In this document: positions 34,146 to 47,091 of the stretch, piece by piece
Layout: every line of letters starts with the position of its first letter
Numbering within the stretch: position 1 is the first letter of the stretch
From: Siphonodentalium dalli
Taxonomy: Eukaryota; Mollusca; Scaphopoda; Gadilida; Siphonodentaliidae
Direction: 5' to 3'
Length of the DNA: 64,000 nucleotides
NCBI GenBank assembly: GCA_032622095.1
Contig: CP136069.1
Location: forward strand, 128,883,123-128,947,122
Notes under the pieces: model-generated
The model's input: the letters and a program-made list of their open reading frames with translations, nothing else
Database searches by the model: none
What the model was told of the DNA's origin: nothing
Program-made: the position numbers and the translations under genes

Positions 34146-34845
34146 AAGCGAGCTAACTAATAGTGCACTGAAATATAATATATGAAAAGAACTTTTGAAC
34201 AAATTAATTAATTAAAAACAAAAAACAAAACAAATAACACTATTGACATTTTTGTAATAATCCCTTTCCTTTCGCAACTAATTCTAAACTGTCCCACATT
34301 ATATAAGTTAAAAGACAATACACTAAGAAATTGAACAACTTTACAAACAACTGTCACTATACCAAATAACAACTGAGGTCTCATGATCGTTAATTCTGCC
34401 TGACTACCTAATTTCGTGTTTCCTCCCGGTGGCACCCTGAGTCACCTTGAGTAACATGCACTACCAGCCCCAAACGAAGCCCACCCCACTCGACATCCAC
34501 CCCACTCGACATCCACTACTGCATTAATTCCATAGACCTAGGCACGGTCAACTCGTTCCGGCCACGTAAGTCCAAGTGACCCCCCCCCCCCCCCATAAAT
34601 CGTATACTCAAATTGCGACATGTGAACTACTAGACCCTACGAGGCTAAACCTGATTAGTCACCAAACTAACCAGTATTGAGCCTATTCTTGCTTACATTG
34701 CACATAACAGTGGTATCTTAGTGTCTAAACCAACAAAAATTACTACCAAATAACATAAATATCAACAAAATAAGCCTTGATATTTTCTTATGGATGTACA
34801 ATAACCATGACTGGTATAAATATACCTTTGATAAGCATAGCATAA
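34146..34845. other. No gene seen
   Basis: A short direct repeat (CCACCCCACTCGACATC twice) lies near 34483-34515 and a C14 run near 34580. Nothing coding is recognised. Confidence 0.5.
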
Positions 34846-37800
34846 TCTATATCTATATTTGCGAATGCCTGTCTATCTGTCTGTCTGTCTTTTTTCTATA
34901 GAAATTCACAGGGGACCATCTAGATGGCACCAAAGGGGTCTACTAGGCGTAACTTTTTACGAGAAAGATAATGGTGAGGGTTAGGATTTTCTAAAGTGAC
35001 GCCGTTGTTGTCAGGGGCCGAAAAAAGGGGGGGGGGGGGCAGAAAAAAATTGTCGCCGATTGCCACGAAACTTATATATAATCATCCCCATTATATAAGG
35101 AATCTGATGGTGTGGTTTAAATATGTCAACAGTGGTGCCGTTCGAGTCAGTGATGCACGGAAGGGGAGAGGGGCGCCAAAATTGATAAACTAATTTTAGC
35201 GCCGATGGACCATCTAGATGGCACCAAACGTTCTACTAGTGGTAACTTTTTGCGAGAAAGATAATGGTGCTGCTTAAAATTTTCTAAAGTGACGCCGTTG
35301 TCAGGGGTAGAAAAGGGGAGGGGTAGAAAAAATGTTTGCCGCCTGTTGCCGCCGAAACATTTATATAATCATTCCCGTGATATGAGGAATCTAATGGTGT
35401 TGTTTAAATATGTCAAACGTGGCGCCATTCGCGCCAGGGATACACGGAAGGGGAGAGGGGCACCAAAATTGATAAAACTAATTTTAGCGCCGATTTCCAC
35501 CAAATTAATATATATTATTCTCCATGATACAAGGAATCTAATTGTGCGACTTAAAAGACTCCAAATTGCTGTCAGTTGGATGAAAGATTGTGGGAGGGGC
35601 ACTCAATTTGATAAGAATGTGTTTAGTCGCCGATTGCCGCCACACTTATACAATACCATCCCCATGATATGAGGAGTCATATGGTGTGGCTTAAATCTGT
35701 CAAAATGGCGTCATTCGAGTCAGGGTTGAACTGAAAAGCAGAGGGGCACAAAAAATGATACGCAATAATTTTAGCGCCAATTTCCACCAAAGTGATACGC
35801 ATTCTTATCCATAATACGAGGAGTCTGATCGTGTGATTTAAATACGCAATGTTGCTGCTGTTTGGGTGAGAGATGGGGGTTAGTGGGCACTAAATTTGAT
35901 CAAATTGGTTTACCAAACCTATCAATAATCATCCCCATGGTATCAGGAGTCTAATTGTGTGGTTTAAGGGTGTCACAATCTGTCACAAGCGGGGTCATTC
36001 GAGTCAGGATGCATGGAGGGTGAGAGGAACACAAAAAGATGAACAATATGTTTAGTGCTGATTTCCACCATTATGATACATATTCTCCGTGATACGAGAA
36101 ATCTAATCGTGTGGTTTAGATACGCCAAATTGGTGCCGTTTGGATGAGAGATATGGGGGGCCCTAAATTTGATACGAATTTTTATACTCGCCAATTTTAT
36201 ACAAAAACTTATACAAAATCATCAACACGGTCTAATTGGGTGGCTTAAAGCTGTCAAAAGTGGCGTCATTCGAGTCAGGGGTGCGCTTAAAGGGAGATGG
36301 GCACCAACATTGATAGAAATACTTTTAGCGCCGATTTCTACCAAATTAATACACATTCTTCTCCATGATACAAGGAATCTAACTGTGATTTAAAGACGCC
36401 AAATTGGTGTCGTTTGGATATGAGATTTGGGGGGGAACATGTCTCTATTCCGAAGGTTCGCTATTCCGAAGGTTCACTAATCCGAAGGTTCACTAATTCG
36501 AAGGTTCACTATTCCGAAGGTTCACTATTCCGAAGGTTCGCTATTCCGAAGGTTTTTGTTATTTTAAAAGTTAATTCTATATTCTAAAGTATTGAGAGGG
36601 TTCTTTAGTACGAAGACTCTTTTTATGAAGGTAATAACTTAAAACATTAAAAAAATTAATGTGATTTTTGTTTTCGTGGGTTTCCTTGAGATTTAACCCT
36701 TTGGCGAGTAGAACGACATATATGTCGTCTATCGGCTGAGGACTAAAACGACATATATGTCGTTTTAGGAAGTACGTGTTATTTTACGTAGACATAAATT
36801 CAATAAATCATCTGATTTATAAATGATTTACATAGGAGTTATTTTGATTAATATAATGTCCCAAATGCTAAAGGCGGACTACAACAGTGGGGCTCTTACG
36901 GTCAATCAATACTGGAGCGCTATAACTTACCGTATAGCAGAATACCGCTGAATGGACCTGACTGCAATTCTGACTATGTTTTGATTTTAATGTTGATGTT
37001 TCTTTCAAGTACAGATTGCCAGTTCGGGTAGAATGCATCTCTAACTCGTAGTTTATTTCAGTCATTGTGTTTTCAACTTTCTATAATATTAAAATGATAA
37101 ACAGATACTGTCTTCTTGCTATTAATAACCGACATCTGGGACAAATTAGATATTAGATTGGGGTGTATAAATGTACGGGGGCGCAAATTTTGATTCATTT
37201 CTGGCTAAAAACTCCAATAATAGAAAACCTTCGAAATAGCGAACCTTCGGAATAGTGAACCTTCGGATTAGTGAACCTTCGGATTAGTGAACCTTCGGAT
37301 TAGTGAACCTTCGGAATAGCGAACCTTCGGAATAGAGAACCCTACCCGATTTGGGGCGGGGGTAGGCACTAAATTTGATAAGAATTGGTTTAGTCACCGA
37401 TTGCTACCAAACTTATACAAAATCATCCACATGGTATGAGGAGTCTAATGGTGTGGCTTAAAACTGTTAAAAGTGGCGTCATTCGAGTCGGGGGTGCACT
37501 GGAAAGGAGAGGGGCACCAGAATTGATACACAATAATTTTAGCGCCAATTTCCACCAAATTGATACACATTCTTATCCATGATACGAGGAATCAAATCAT
37601 GTGATTTAAAGACGCTATATTGGTGCTGTTTGTGTGAGAGACGGTGTGGGGTGGCCACTTAATTTGATTGACACCAAACTTATAAATATTTATCTCCATG
37701 ATATCAGGAGTCTAATTGTGTGATTCAAAGATGTCAAAAGTGGTGCCATTCGAGACAGGGGTCCACAGAGGGTGAGAGAGACACACAAATGGATAAACAA

Positions 37801-38945
37801 CACGTTTAGCGCCGATTTCCTCCAGACTGATACATTATTCGAATCTGATCTTGTGATTTAAATACGCCAAATTGGTGCCATTTGGGCGAGAGATATGGGG
37901 GCCCTAAATTTGATACGAATATGCATACTCGCATTTTTCAACAATTTTATATATATTCATATCCATAACAATTTTATATATATTCATCTCCATAATGAGT
38001 CTAAGTTCGTGGTTTAATGATGTCAAATGTGGCGCCGCTTGAGTCCGAAACAGGGGAGGGCGGGTCACCAAACTGATAGAAATATGTTTAGTGCCAATTA
38101 ACATCAAATTCACACACGTTCTTCTCAAATGATACGAGGAATCAAATTGTGCGTGTTAAAAACGTCACATTTGGTGCCTAGCTATATTTGCAAATATATG
38201 TCTGTCTAACTGTTCTATATATAACATTACGGGGTACAATCGAGATAGCTCCAAGGCGTTCTAACAGTGGTAACTTTTTACGAGGAAGATAATGGTGCAT
38301 GCTAAACTGTTAGAATAGCTCATATTAATATTATAACACAATTGAGTCTGCCCCATTCAATATAGTTTCCACAAACTATCTGACAAGATTATATCTGCCC
38401 AATATACAGAGGATATCTTTCATGATTTAGAACAGACTCATCGCTTAACATAAACAACTCAAAATTTCGCTCTGTGTCGGGCACATGTAGCTGATATAGC
38501 GGCATATCAACATTTCTTTAAAACATCTGTATTTTCATGGAGATATGATAACCAGGTGTCCTCAAAATCTTAGTCAACCCCACTAGATTGATTGATACAA
38601 TTATATGTAAAACCCAATTGTTGTCTTTTGTTTTTGCGTACTAATGTGTTTATGATGTTCATGTTATAACGTCTGCAGTATACGCAGTTGTGAATAAATA
38701 GTTCTTTATTAGTGGGACGGATTAATCGCGATAAACAAAATGACAATCGCTCTGATCCGACAAGGTGAGCTACTACTTATATTCCGTGTGTAATAATCAT
38801 GTTTTGTGATACTATTTGGATATATAATTTATGAGAATATGTGTAACGCTTTGAACAAGAGTATCCTCTATTCCCACCATATATCCACAATATGCGGAGG
38901 GTTTCACATCACTTTAACCTGGGCAACGCCGGGTAACCCTGCTAG
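34846..38945 (+). mobile_element. Helitron-like unit with internal tandem array
   Basis: The left end TCTATATCTATATTTGCGAA is preceded by A. The right end GGGCAACGCCGGGTAACCC is followed by TGCTAG and T. This is the TC...CTAG|T pattern and GC-rich 3' hairpin of Helitrons, inserted between A and T without duplication. The inside is a tandem array of modules of about 240-260 bp, each with TTTAGCGCCGATTTCCACC, CCATGATATGAGGA and GAGAGGGGCACC. A second Helitron-type start lies near 38183 (TAGCTATATTTGCAAATATA). No Rep/helicase protein is visible, so it is non-autonomous. Confidence 0.7.
36433..37347. mobile_element. Foldback (FB-like) element 2, inserted in the Helitron array
   Basis: Both flanks carry the 9-bp duplication GATTTGGGG (36424-36432 and 37348-37356). 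The left arm holds about seven tandem copies of CTATTCCGAAGGTTCG-type units. The right arm holds about seven inverse copies. The 700-bp centre contains an ACGACATATATGTCGT double palindrome (36714-36765). The unit word is nearly that of the element at 13591-13890. Confidence 0.8.
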
Positions 38946-40300
38946 TCAGAAATAAAGTCACATTTCCGAACCAGTTCCATACAGAAGAGACTAGTCTAAA
39001 AGATATTAGTGAAAAAACGTCAAAGTTTCCACTAACAGCTGCCATTTTGACGGTCATCTTGAAAGGAGGTTCCAATTTCGCCCTAAAAATGTGCCATTAT
39101 ATCGCGATGAGTCATACTTGCTGTATATGCCTAACTTTAAAGCGCAGATTCCATGGAAAGATTAATTGTGACTTTTATTAAACTATATAATCAATAAACG
39201 CTCTTTAAATTCGGAAAACCCATTAAAAGAAGGGTTAAAGTGAAATTTCAGCGTGGCTCCATATCTAATATAAATCAGTATGTGGATATGTACATATTTG
39301 CAAAATTTCATGATTTAGTCACGAAGTGAACAATTCTTTTACTATATGTTTTTGAAGGAATATTTTCATTTCGACACGTCGTGTTGGCTATTGTATTGCC
39401 GGTGTTTCGTGTGACCTCATTATATTTTATTATACAGAATCGGTTGTTTCATGCTCGTGGTTTATCTGGATATACATTTTGTGGCAAAGAATTACAATAC
39501 ATTATGAAACTTCGTGGAATATTCGGATGGTGATAGAGTTGATGGTGATACTACAAGTTGATAATATGTAGTTCAAAATAAACGTAAATATTTACTGCGT
39601 AACCGTCGTCAACTTGAACCAGTTAATATGCTGGTGACGTGATTACAACACTTTTCTATTTTGTATTAAATTTCGCACATATCTTATTTTAAGTCAGTTG
39701 TCTACGATGAACAGTGTCCCCACCCATAACGTATGCACAATATTATAGTTAGACTAATTTGTGAGAGTTATACAGAAATTATTAAAAAATAAACAATTTT
39801 AATACTAATAGGGCTGGACTCTAAATACATGTATATATACCAGTCACATTATTAACCCAACATATCCAGGCAGCCAATGTTAAATATCTTGCTGGGTATA
39901 TATAAGTGGAAGTGCGCACACATTCAGCCCATGTTTAACCACCCCGTCATTTATTTTGTGCATGTAATTTGTTTCTTTTTTGCACATTCGCTCGCAATAT
40001 TATGGGATCACGTTTTATTTGTAATTGTCATTATTTTGTACTTTCATTCAAATAATCAATGTTCATCCCACATGCCTACTGTTTCACAGCTAGATAATTA
40101 ACGCATGCAATTAAAACACCAATGTATATTGCTACGAGTAGTACGAGTACGAGTTATCAACCCGGGGGAGGGGGTTACCGGTCGATCAGAAAACCCCATC
40201 GAACTTCGTATAGTTGTCTAAATAGCCAGCTAATTTAGCTAAATGTTTATGACAAAATAGACTTGACAATTTAAAATACTTTCGTTTTGTGGACACAAAT
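38946..40300. other. Dispersed repeat at left, otherwise no gene
   Basis: 38950-39080 is the inverse of part of 47.74-47.87 kb (GAACCAGTTCC, TCACTAATATC and GCCATTTTGACGGTCAT blocks). Nothing coding is seen to 40300. Confidence 0.5.
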
Positions 40301-40309
40301 CTTCTCCAC

Positions 40310-41890
40310 TGTCGATGTGTGTGAAGTTAGTTGGACGTTAGATATTCAAAAAATTTTGTTTTTCGTTTTATGCATTAGGGGTGCACCATAGTCCAATTCG
40401 TGCTCTCCCACTGAAAGTTCATCCGAAATTCCGCGCTTTTCCTGTTTTCCAGACAATAGCTGGACTTAGAAAATGTTCACTTATACGACATGTAACTTTA
40501 GAGAGCGCAGGCTGTATTGATTAAGCTGAAATTTAGAACTAATTTTAAGTACATAATCTGCTTAAATTGTCTCATTTTGCGTAGATAATATGCTGAAATT
40601 GGGAGGATTTAGTCACATTATCGACTCATAATGATGCCATATTAAGAAGATTATGTGCGGACAATGACACAAATAAGCCGTTGGACGTTGGACATTCAAC
40701 GGATATTCGCGTGATGTTAGTTGGACGTTGGATATTCGGCACTTAGAAAATTTCAAAAAAAATCAATTTTGGTTTTATGCATGAGGGGTGCGCCATGAGT
40801 CCAATTCATGCTCTCCCACTCAAACTTCGTCCGTAATTCCGCGCTTTTCCAGACCATATCTTACACGACATATAGCTATAGATGGCGCAGGCTGTATTGA
40901 CGAGCCGATTGAGCTGAAATTTGGTAATTATAGTCATTCCCATACGAGAACTGCACATACCAATCTACAAGTGCAGACATGGTCAGCATCATGCGTTTTA
41001 AATATCGAATATCATATCTGCACTCAAAATTTCGGCTAACATATCCACACACACAAATCGAAGTTTCCTGATTGCACCAGGAGACTTCTCTAGATCTAAT
41101 TCGTGCTCTCCAGCTCACAAATTTTCCACTTTTTTTTAGCCAAAATTTTATTTCACGATGGATATTTCAACGGACATTCAACGGATATTCGCGTGAAGTT
41201 AGTTGGACGTTGGATATTCGGCACTTAGAAAATTTAACAAATATAAATTTTGGTTGTATGCTTTATGTCGTGTAAGAATTTATTTTCTAAGTCCAGCTAT
41301 GGTCTGGAAAACAGGAAAAGCGCGGAATTTCGGACGAAATTTGAGTGGGAGAGCACGAATTGGACTCATGGCGCACCCCTCATGCATAAAACCAAATTTA
41401 ATTTTTTTTGAAAGTGCCGAATATCCAACGTCCAACTAACTTCACGCGAATATACGTTGAATATCCAACGTCCAATTATCATTATGAGTCGATAATGTGA
41501 CTAAATCCTCCCAATTTCAGCACATTATCTACACAAAATTAGACAATTTAAGCAGATTATCTACCTAAAACTAGTTCTATTATTAGCAGATACTGTGTTG
41601 TTTTCGGGAGAAGAGGCAGGTTTTCGATATTGAAAACGCTTGACGCTGAGCGTGTTTGCACTTGTAGATTGGAATGGGCAGTTCTCCTATGGGAATGACT
41701 ATAGTTACCAAATTTCAGCTTAATCGGCTCGTCAATACAGCCTGCGCTCTCTAAAGTTACATGTCGTTACATGGTCTGGAAAACAGTAAAGCGCGGTATT
41801 TCGGATGAAGTTTCAGTGGGAGAGCACGAATTGGACTTATGGCGCACCCCTAATGCGTATATGAAACGAATTTTTTTTTTTATAAAAATT
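40310..41890. repeat. Cluster of direct and inverted modules of about 170 bp
   Basis: A module with TTAGTTGGACGTTGGATATTC, GGGGTGCGCCATGAGTCC, TGCTCTCCCACT and CCGCGCTTTTCC appears in direct orientation from about 40333, 40715 and (partly) 41195. It appears inverted at about 41290-41460 and 41770-41855. Blocks such as CTCATAATGATG/GATTTAGTCACATTATCG pair between 40600 and 41490. The short open frames of 60-80 codons here are repeat translations. Confidence 0.75.
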
Positions 41891-42655
41891 CAGTTGCTAT
41901 GCATTTCAGAAAATTCAGCCATCATGCTCCTTCTCTCCTATATGAGGTTTAACGTATATATGGTGTGGGTTGGTGTATAGCGGAGCGCGTTACAAGCTCC
42001 TGTGGATCAGCATGTTCGTGTTAAATGTAATGAACAATTAAAGATCATTGATAACAGATCTTAGACTTATTAGAGCAAAGTTGTTAACATTGCGAGTATA
42101 CAGCTTGAGAATGGCAGCAACAATTAACATTATTATTTATTTGAAAAAACCTGTGTTCTCAGGGAGTTTCGTCGTCACTGAAATTGTCTCTATTGTTTTC
42201 AGGGCCGGGAAACTCCGTCACGTGACCGCTAATTTCGTCACCAAAATTTCCGAGTAAAACACAATGTCGTCTACTATATGCTTGTTTTTCAGAACTGCGG
42301 AGTGGAACAGAGGACAGTTTGTAGTTTTTGACGTGTATTGCTTAAATTTATAAAATATTCAAGTGTTTGACTGATACCTATTAAACAAAAAAATATATAT
42401 TTGGACAATATTCGAATGTGCGCATAATTGTTTTGTGTTTGGGCATCAGTCAAACACCTGAATATTTTATAAGTTTATACAATTATCCATACACGTCAAA
42501 ATATATAAATATATCAAAGATATCATTTATCTCGCGATGCGAATCAGATCAAATGGAACCACAGGTGTACACAGTTTGGTTAAGTGCGGTCGGTCGGTTA
42601 AATTGGTTAATAGATTGATTTTTTTTATTTAAAACCAATAAAATGACATACATGT
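41891..42655. other. No gene; hairpin at 42325-42515
   Basis: A foldback of about 190 bp has arms GACGTGTATTGCTTAAATT.. and its diverged inverse, with ATCAGTCAAACAC near the loop. Nothing else is recognised. Confidence 0.55.
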
Positions 42656-43086
42656 AGCTGTAGCACGTTACTAAAAGCTTGTGATGAATTCAGTATTACT
42701 AGTAATGTGTGTCCCAGAATTAGATCCGTATCTCCGAGATTATCCGTCATTTAATAAATATATCTCAACAATATCACAGCGTCAAAAGAATAGCAGACTC
42801 CGTAACTGGGCGATATGTCATGCGGCATGGTTCTCAAATCACGTTGCGATGAAAATTGAAGAATAGCTGTAGTACGTTACTAAAATCATGTGATGGATTC
42901 AGTGATAATGTGTGTCCCAGGATTGGATCCGTATCTCCGAAATTATCCGTCATAAATATATCTCAACAAATTTCAATATCACAGCATCACCGGCGTTCCG
43001 ATCAAAGTAATAGCAGACTCCGTAACTGGACGATATGTCATTGCGACATGGTTCTCAAATCATGTTTCGATGAAAATTGAAGAATA
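42656..43086 (+). repeat. Tandem duplication, two copies of about 215 bp
   Basis: Copy 1 (42656-42865) and copy 2 (42866-43086) both run from GCTGTAG.ACGTTACTAAAA to GATGAAAATTGAAGAATA. They differ by small indels. No coding support is seen. Confidence 0.85.
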
Positions 43087-43800
43087 TGATCCATCGTCCT
43101 TTTTACATGTACGTGTATGTTGTACTAGTAGCCAACAAACTTGTGACTCATGAGTCATGAATGACTGATCTGTGACGTCATAATTCCGACTAATTCTACA
43201 TAATTGTATGTCTCGTGAGCATAGTCACCAGTGGTTGACTCGTGTCAGTCTTGTGAGTTAATTGGACAGTTTATAATTTTGTGAAGTATCTGTCTTTTGA
43301 AATTCTCAACATTGTCGTGCATGCCAACACTGGTCAAGTGTAATCCCACTAGCAGTAGCACTGAACTAATTGACTCAGCCTGTTAACATCTTGTCCCTTT
43401 CATATACAAACATAATCCAGACAGTGCTAACAATATTCCAGGTTATTAAGAAGCAAGTTAGGTCCAATTATTTTCTAAAACGATCAAAAACAAGAAAAGT
43501 TTACTCGAGCAACAAAACGCAAATGGGTCGTAAACCGGAAGCACAATTTCGGGATCCCACAATTTCGTACTATAAACCTCGTACCATAATGCCTTATTTA
43601 AGTTGTTTTTCTTTGGTTTGTTTTTTGCTTGCGTTCACTCTCCCTCTTTATCTCCCTCTTTCTCTCTCTATCTCTCTAAGGGTGGCCACGAGAGAGATTG
43701 GATAGTTGGGTAGTAGTGATCATTATTTATTTCGTTGATAACAAGAATAAAAACATAAGAACATTAACATGAACTTGAATGAATATGAAAAATTACGATG
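43087..43800. other. No gene; CT-rich simple sequence
   Basis: A CT-rich tract lies at about 43637-43680 (TCTCCCTCTTTCTC type). An open plus-strand frame (43370-43705) runs into this tract and has no domain, so I do not call it. Confidence 0.5.
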
Positions 43801-43895
43801 ACTAAATGTGACGAACGGAGTGACGGAATGAATATGATGCATGAATATGACGAACGAATATGACGGAATGAATATGATGAATGAATATGACTCTA
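43801..43895 (+). repeat. GAATATGACGAA minisatellite
   Basis: About six diverged units of a 'gaatatga(c/t)g(a)a' motif, 12-18 bp each, lie in tandem. Confidence 0.7.
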
Positions 43896-44765
43896 TTGCA
43901 TGTAAGGATATACGCACCGCCAATAAACACTGTTAAAATATATTTCGGCCAGTTTGACCGAAGTTGAATTTTACAAAAAGTGAGCATATTATATCATCAC
44001 TATTGAAACAGGTATTCCACGAAGCACCAGACCAGATATGGACTCCAGGAGGACAATGCGAGTCCATGTAAACCTTCCGGGAAATGAATAACGTATTTGT
44101 GAACCGTACATCTTAGATTTTCGAACCAGAGCTGTTTTTCCCCGAAAAGAGTCATAATTGTGGAAATATCTAAAATACGTAATTGTGAGATGTAAATTGT
44201 ACATATTGATAAATATTGCCTGTTGTGTTGGAAGCTAACAGTACTAAATTATAACATTATAAAAGATGTATTAAAGGTAAACAAAGTCTTCCAAACAACT
44301 CCATTCAGTTTATATATTTATTCCATACTAAAACATATTCCTATTAATTATTACATTATATACGTTTGTTCGTTAAAAGTTATAACTGAAATATCATTTA
44401 TAATAATTAATAATATCTTCACCTCGATCTAAACATTCTTATATTATGGGATACAGCATTACATATACAACTATTGGCAATGCAGTAGAATAGTAATGTG
44501 CTGTAGTATGTAAACCTGGTACATGTATACTGTGACAAGCTACGTATATTGGTACAATATGGCAGCTTGTTATAACAATTAATGACTCACCATATACCAT
44601 TGTATATATTGTAAATAATAAATTAATCGAAGCATGTAAATACCAGTGTAGATGCACGAGACCCACAACATGGTAAATAGCATTGTGGTTGAAGGTCAAA
44701 GTGAAATGTAATAGTGGTACCTTGATTGAAAACTTCACTGGTGCTGTGATACCACCGTTGTTATA
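43896..44765. other. No gene seen
   Basis: AT-rich sequence with no recognisable protein, RNA or repeat boundary. Confidence 0.5.
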
Positions 44766-44769
44766 CTTG

Positions 44770-45150
44770 GTGAGACCATGATTCACCTTGGTAGAAAAAC
44801 TTTACTGTGCTACCACCGTGGTGATACCTTGGTGTCACCTTGGTAGAAAGACTTTACTGTGCTACCACCATGGTGATACCTTGGTGGGGTTTGGTCCCAC
44901 CATGGTTTTACCTTGGTACAAAAACTTTAGTGTGCTACCACCGTGGTACCACCTTGGTGCCACCATGGTTTCACCTTGGTGCAAAATCTTTACTGTGCTA
45001 CCACCGTGATAACACCTTGGTACCACCGTGGTGTTTTCACCGTGATGCCACTTTACTGTGCTACCACCATGGTGAACCAAGATGTCACCATGGTGAACCA
45101 ATGTGGTACCTTGGTGAAACCATGGTTTCACCAAGGTGACACCAAGGGGG
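44770..45150 (+). repeat. ACCATGGT / ACCTTGGT palindrome array
   Basis: About six tandem units of roughly 50-60 bp read CACCTTGGTAG.AA.ACTTTACTGTGCTACCACC(A/G)TGGTG with variation. All three plus-strand frames and one minus-strand frame stay open because of the repeat, which yields false ORFs. The ends (TTGGTGAAACCATG and CATGGTTTCACC) are inverse, so it may be a MITE built from iterated palindromes. Confidence 0.75.
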
Positions 45151-46129
45151 ATTTTTATATGGTCAGATAACAATAAAAGCAACAAATTTGCAAAATTAAA
45201 ACTTCGAAACAAGCCGTGGGCCAAGCATTCGTCCGATGTGTTTGCGACCGCATTCTCTGCCAATGACGTCGTGTGTCACGTGACCGCCGCCATGAGACTT
45301 TCTAAAGTCTCTCGAAAATTAAAAAAAACAAACGTTTTTCCGAGGCGTATATCTCACTAATATGGTGGTTTCGTGTCGGATTTTTAACTGATTATGGTAG
45401 AATAGGTAATAGTGGTTTAAATAAACGTATTTGCTGTCCGGTTTGTGCTACTTTTTTTAGGGCATTTTTTAAACAGTGTGATATTGGGATATTTGTGATA
45501 TTTCTCATATATCACTATTTGTATTTCGTATTTTCAGTGGGAAAATTATTTTATTAAACAAACTTATCCGCTGTAAGCCAGAATTTCCCAATACATGTCG
45601 AATTATAATCCCGTGTACAATTGGCAGATCAATCAATAATACACGGAAATCCTGTTACGTATAATTATGGCCGTGATAAGGTACGAGTAGAATGGATAGT
45701 TAAAGTCCACGGTTAACATTCGTCTTGGGGAAATGCACACGTCTTTGTATCAATGCGCAGACCGTGTCGTAAACTACTACATTAATCAAAAGAAGTATAT
45801 ACCCAAATAAGGTCCGCGAAACGTCAACAAAATCCTAATCATACACGAAGAAAAACCTGTTTGTGCAATACCTGAAATAAAAAGGATTCACATTTTAACT
45901 CAAGCACAATCCACGTGCATGTGACTTCTCAAAGATATCCTTTCGTTTATTTCAAGGTAAGTGTTTCTACTTATTTTACCACGTATAATTTGTTATTTTT
46001 GTTATGCATCCTTACAGCGGCCGTTCGGCATTCATACCTGTTTTCGGACATTCGAATATCGCTATATTTTAAATGAACACATCATTTGAAAACATGGGAG
46101 CAAAAATAGTGGTTATTATTGTTAATAGT
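45151..46129. other. No supported gene; CpG-rich patch
   Basis: 45230-45300 is CpG-rich with TGACGTCG and CACGTG words followed by CCGCCGCCATG. This looks promoter-like but is followed only by short broken frames. A start reading MVVSCRIFN at 45361 is soon stopped. Nothing firm is seen. Confidence 0.4.
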
Positions 46130-46345
46130 AAGCATTTGATTTTAGAGTTATCCATCTTACACCCGCAATTTGTCTGTTTTGATCACGTGGTTTGCTAACT
46201 ATTGGGACAGATCTCCGAAAATTAATAGATTTCAAAAATCGATATCTAATCACTCTGAGCTTTGATGGGTGGGTTCCTCGACTCGAATCAAATATTTTTT
46301 TACCCCCAAACCCAAATAAATTGTAATATAGGACCCTCTGATCGG
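46130..46345 (-). repeat. Dispersed repeat copy
   Basis: This is the inverse of the family at 10920-11060: CGATATCTAATCACTCTGAGC, then TACCCCCAAACCC. The block TCTGATCGGATTGTGTACCTTT is shared with 14180-14205. Non-coding. Confidence 0.65.
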
Positions 46346-46637
46346 ATTGTGTACCTTTAAGAAACAATTTTTCATATTGTAGGGATTGTCCACATGTCCA
46401 AACATTTATAAACGAAATTTCAAATTGGACAAGAAACAACCAATTCCTCATTGATCTAACAAAAAGAATATCATTATCGGTATCGATCATGAACACAGAA
46501 ATACAAAAAATAATCTTTTCCTTCTGGTGTTGAAACAATATATATATATATATAGGACAAAATTCACGTCCACACAGTTGTCGTCTCGCTTGTTCCTTTA
46601 CGATCTTCAAGTCAGGTATGAATGCGAGAGATAAAAT

Positions 46638-47091
46638 GTGACCCGCCATATCAAAACCAGTCGTAAGTCGGGATTTTTTTTACCCTGTGCCAATGCATTC
46701 TCTTATATATGCGAGTCGACCATAGGTCGCCTCGCATATATAAGAGAATGCATTGCATGGCCTAACAATTTTTTACAATTTTAATAATTTTTTCTTGAAC
46801 AATTTTATAATTTCACCCATACAGAGCCCCAGACAAACATGAGCAGACGACACTCTTCTATGTGCTTCTATATATGTGTGGGGCTCCCTGCAGGGTAATG
46901 GATGTTTTTTATTTTATGTCCTAAAAATTGTAAGAAACATTTATTTTAAAAAAAATGATGAAAAATTGTTAGGCCAATGCATTCTCTTATATATGCGAGG
47001 CGACCTATGGTCGACTCGCATATATAAGAGAATGCATTGGCACAGGGTAAAAAAATCCCGACTTACGACTGGTTTTGGTATGGCGGGTCAC
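46638..47091. mobile_element. Palindrome with a hairpin in each arm
   Basis: The outer arms start GTGACCCGCCATATCAAAACC and its inverse. Each arm contains a complete hairpin built on CAATGCATTCTCTTATATAT (46691-46755 and 46975-47039) with a GGTCGACC-type inner stem. The order is thus arm, hairpin, spacer, hairpin, arm, all mirrored. The hairpin module also occurs alone at 52950-53001 and 53912-53962. No protein is encoded. Confidence 0.8.

Noticed and set aside
35289-35672. 127-codon ORF
   Set aside because: It runs through the tandem modules of the Helitron-like unit, and neighbouring modules give different frames.
44788-45263. Several overlapping open frames rich in Pro, Trp, His and Cys
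   Set aside because: They exist in most frames at once because the DNA is a palindromic tandem repeat.
45361-45480. THAP-domain start (MVVSCRIFN)
   Set aside because: Only the first residues resemble a THAP domain. Stops follow at once and the further Cys and His residues are not in place.
46122-46649. 175-codon minus-strand ORF
   Set aside because: It spans a dispersed repeat and part of the palindrome at 46638, with no recognisable domain. Its length alone is not convincing.
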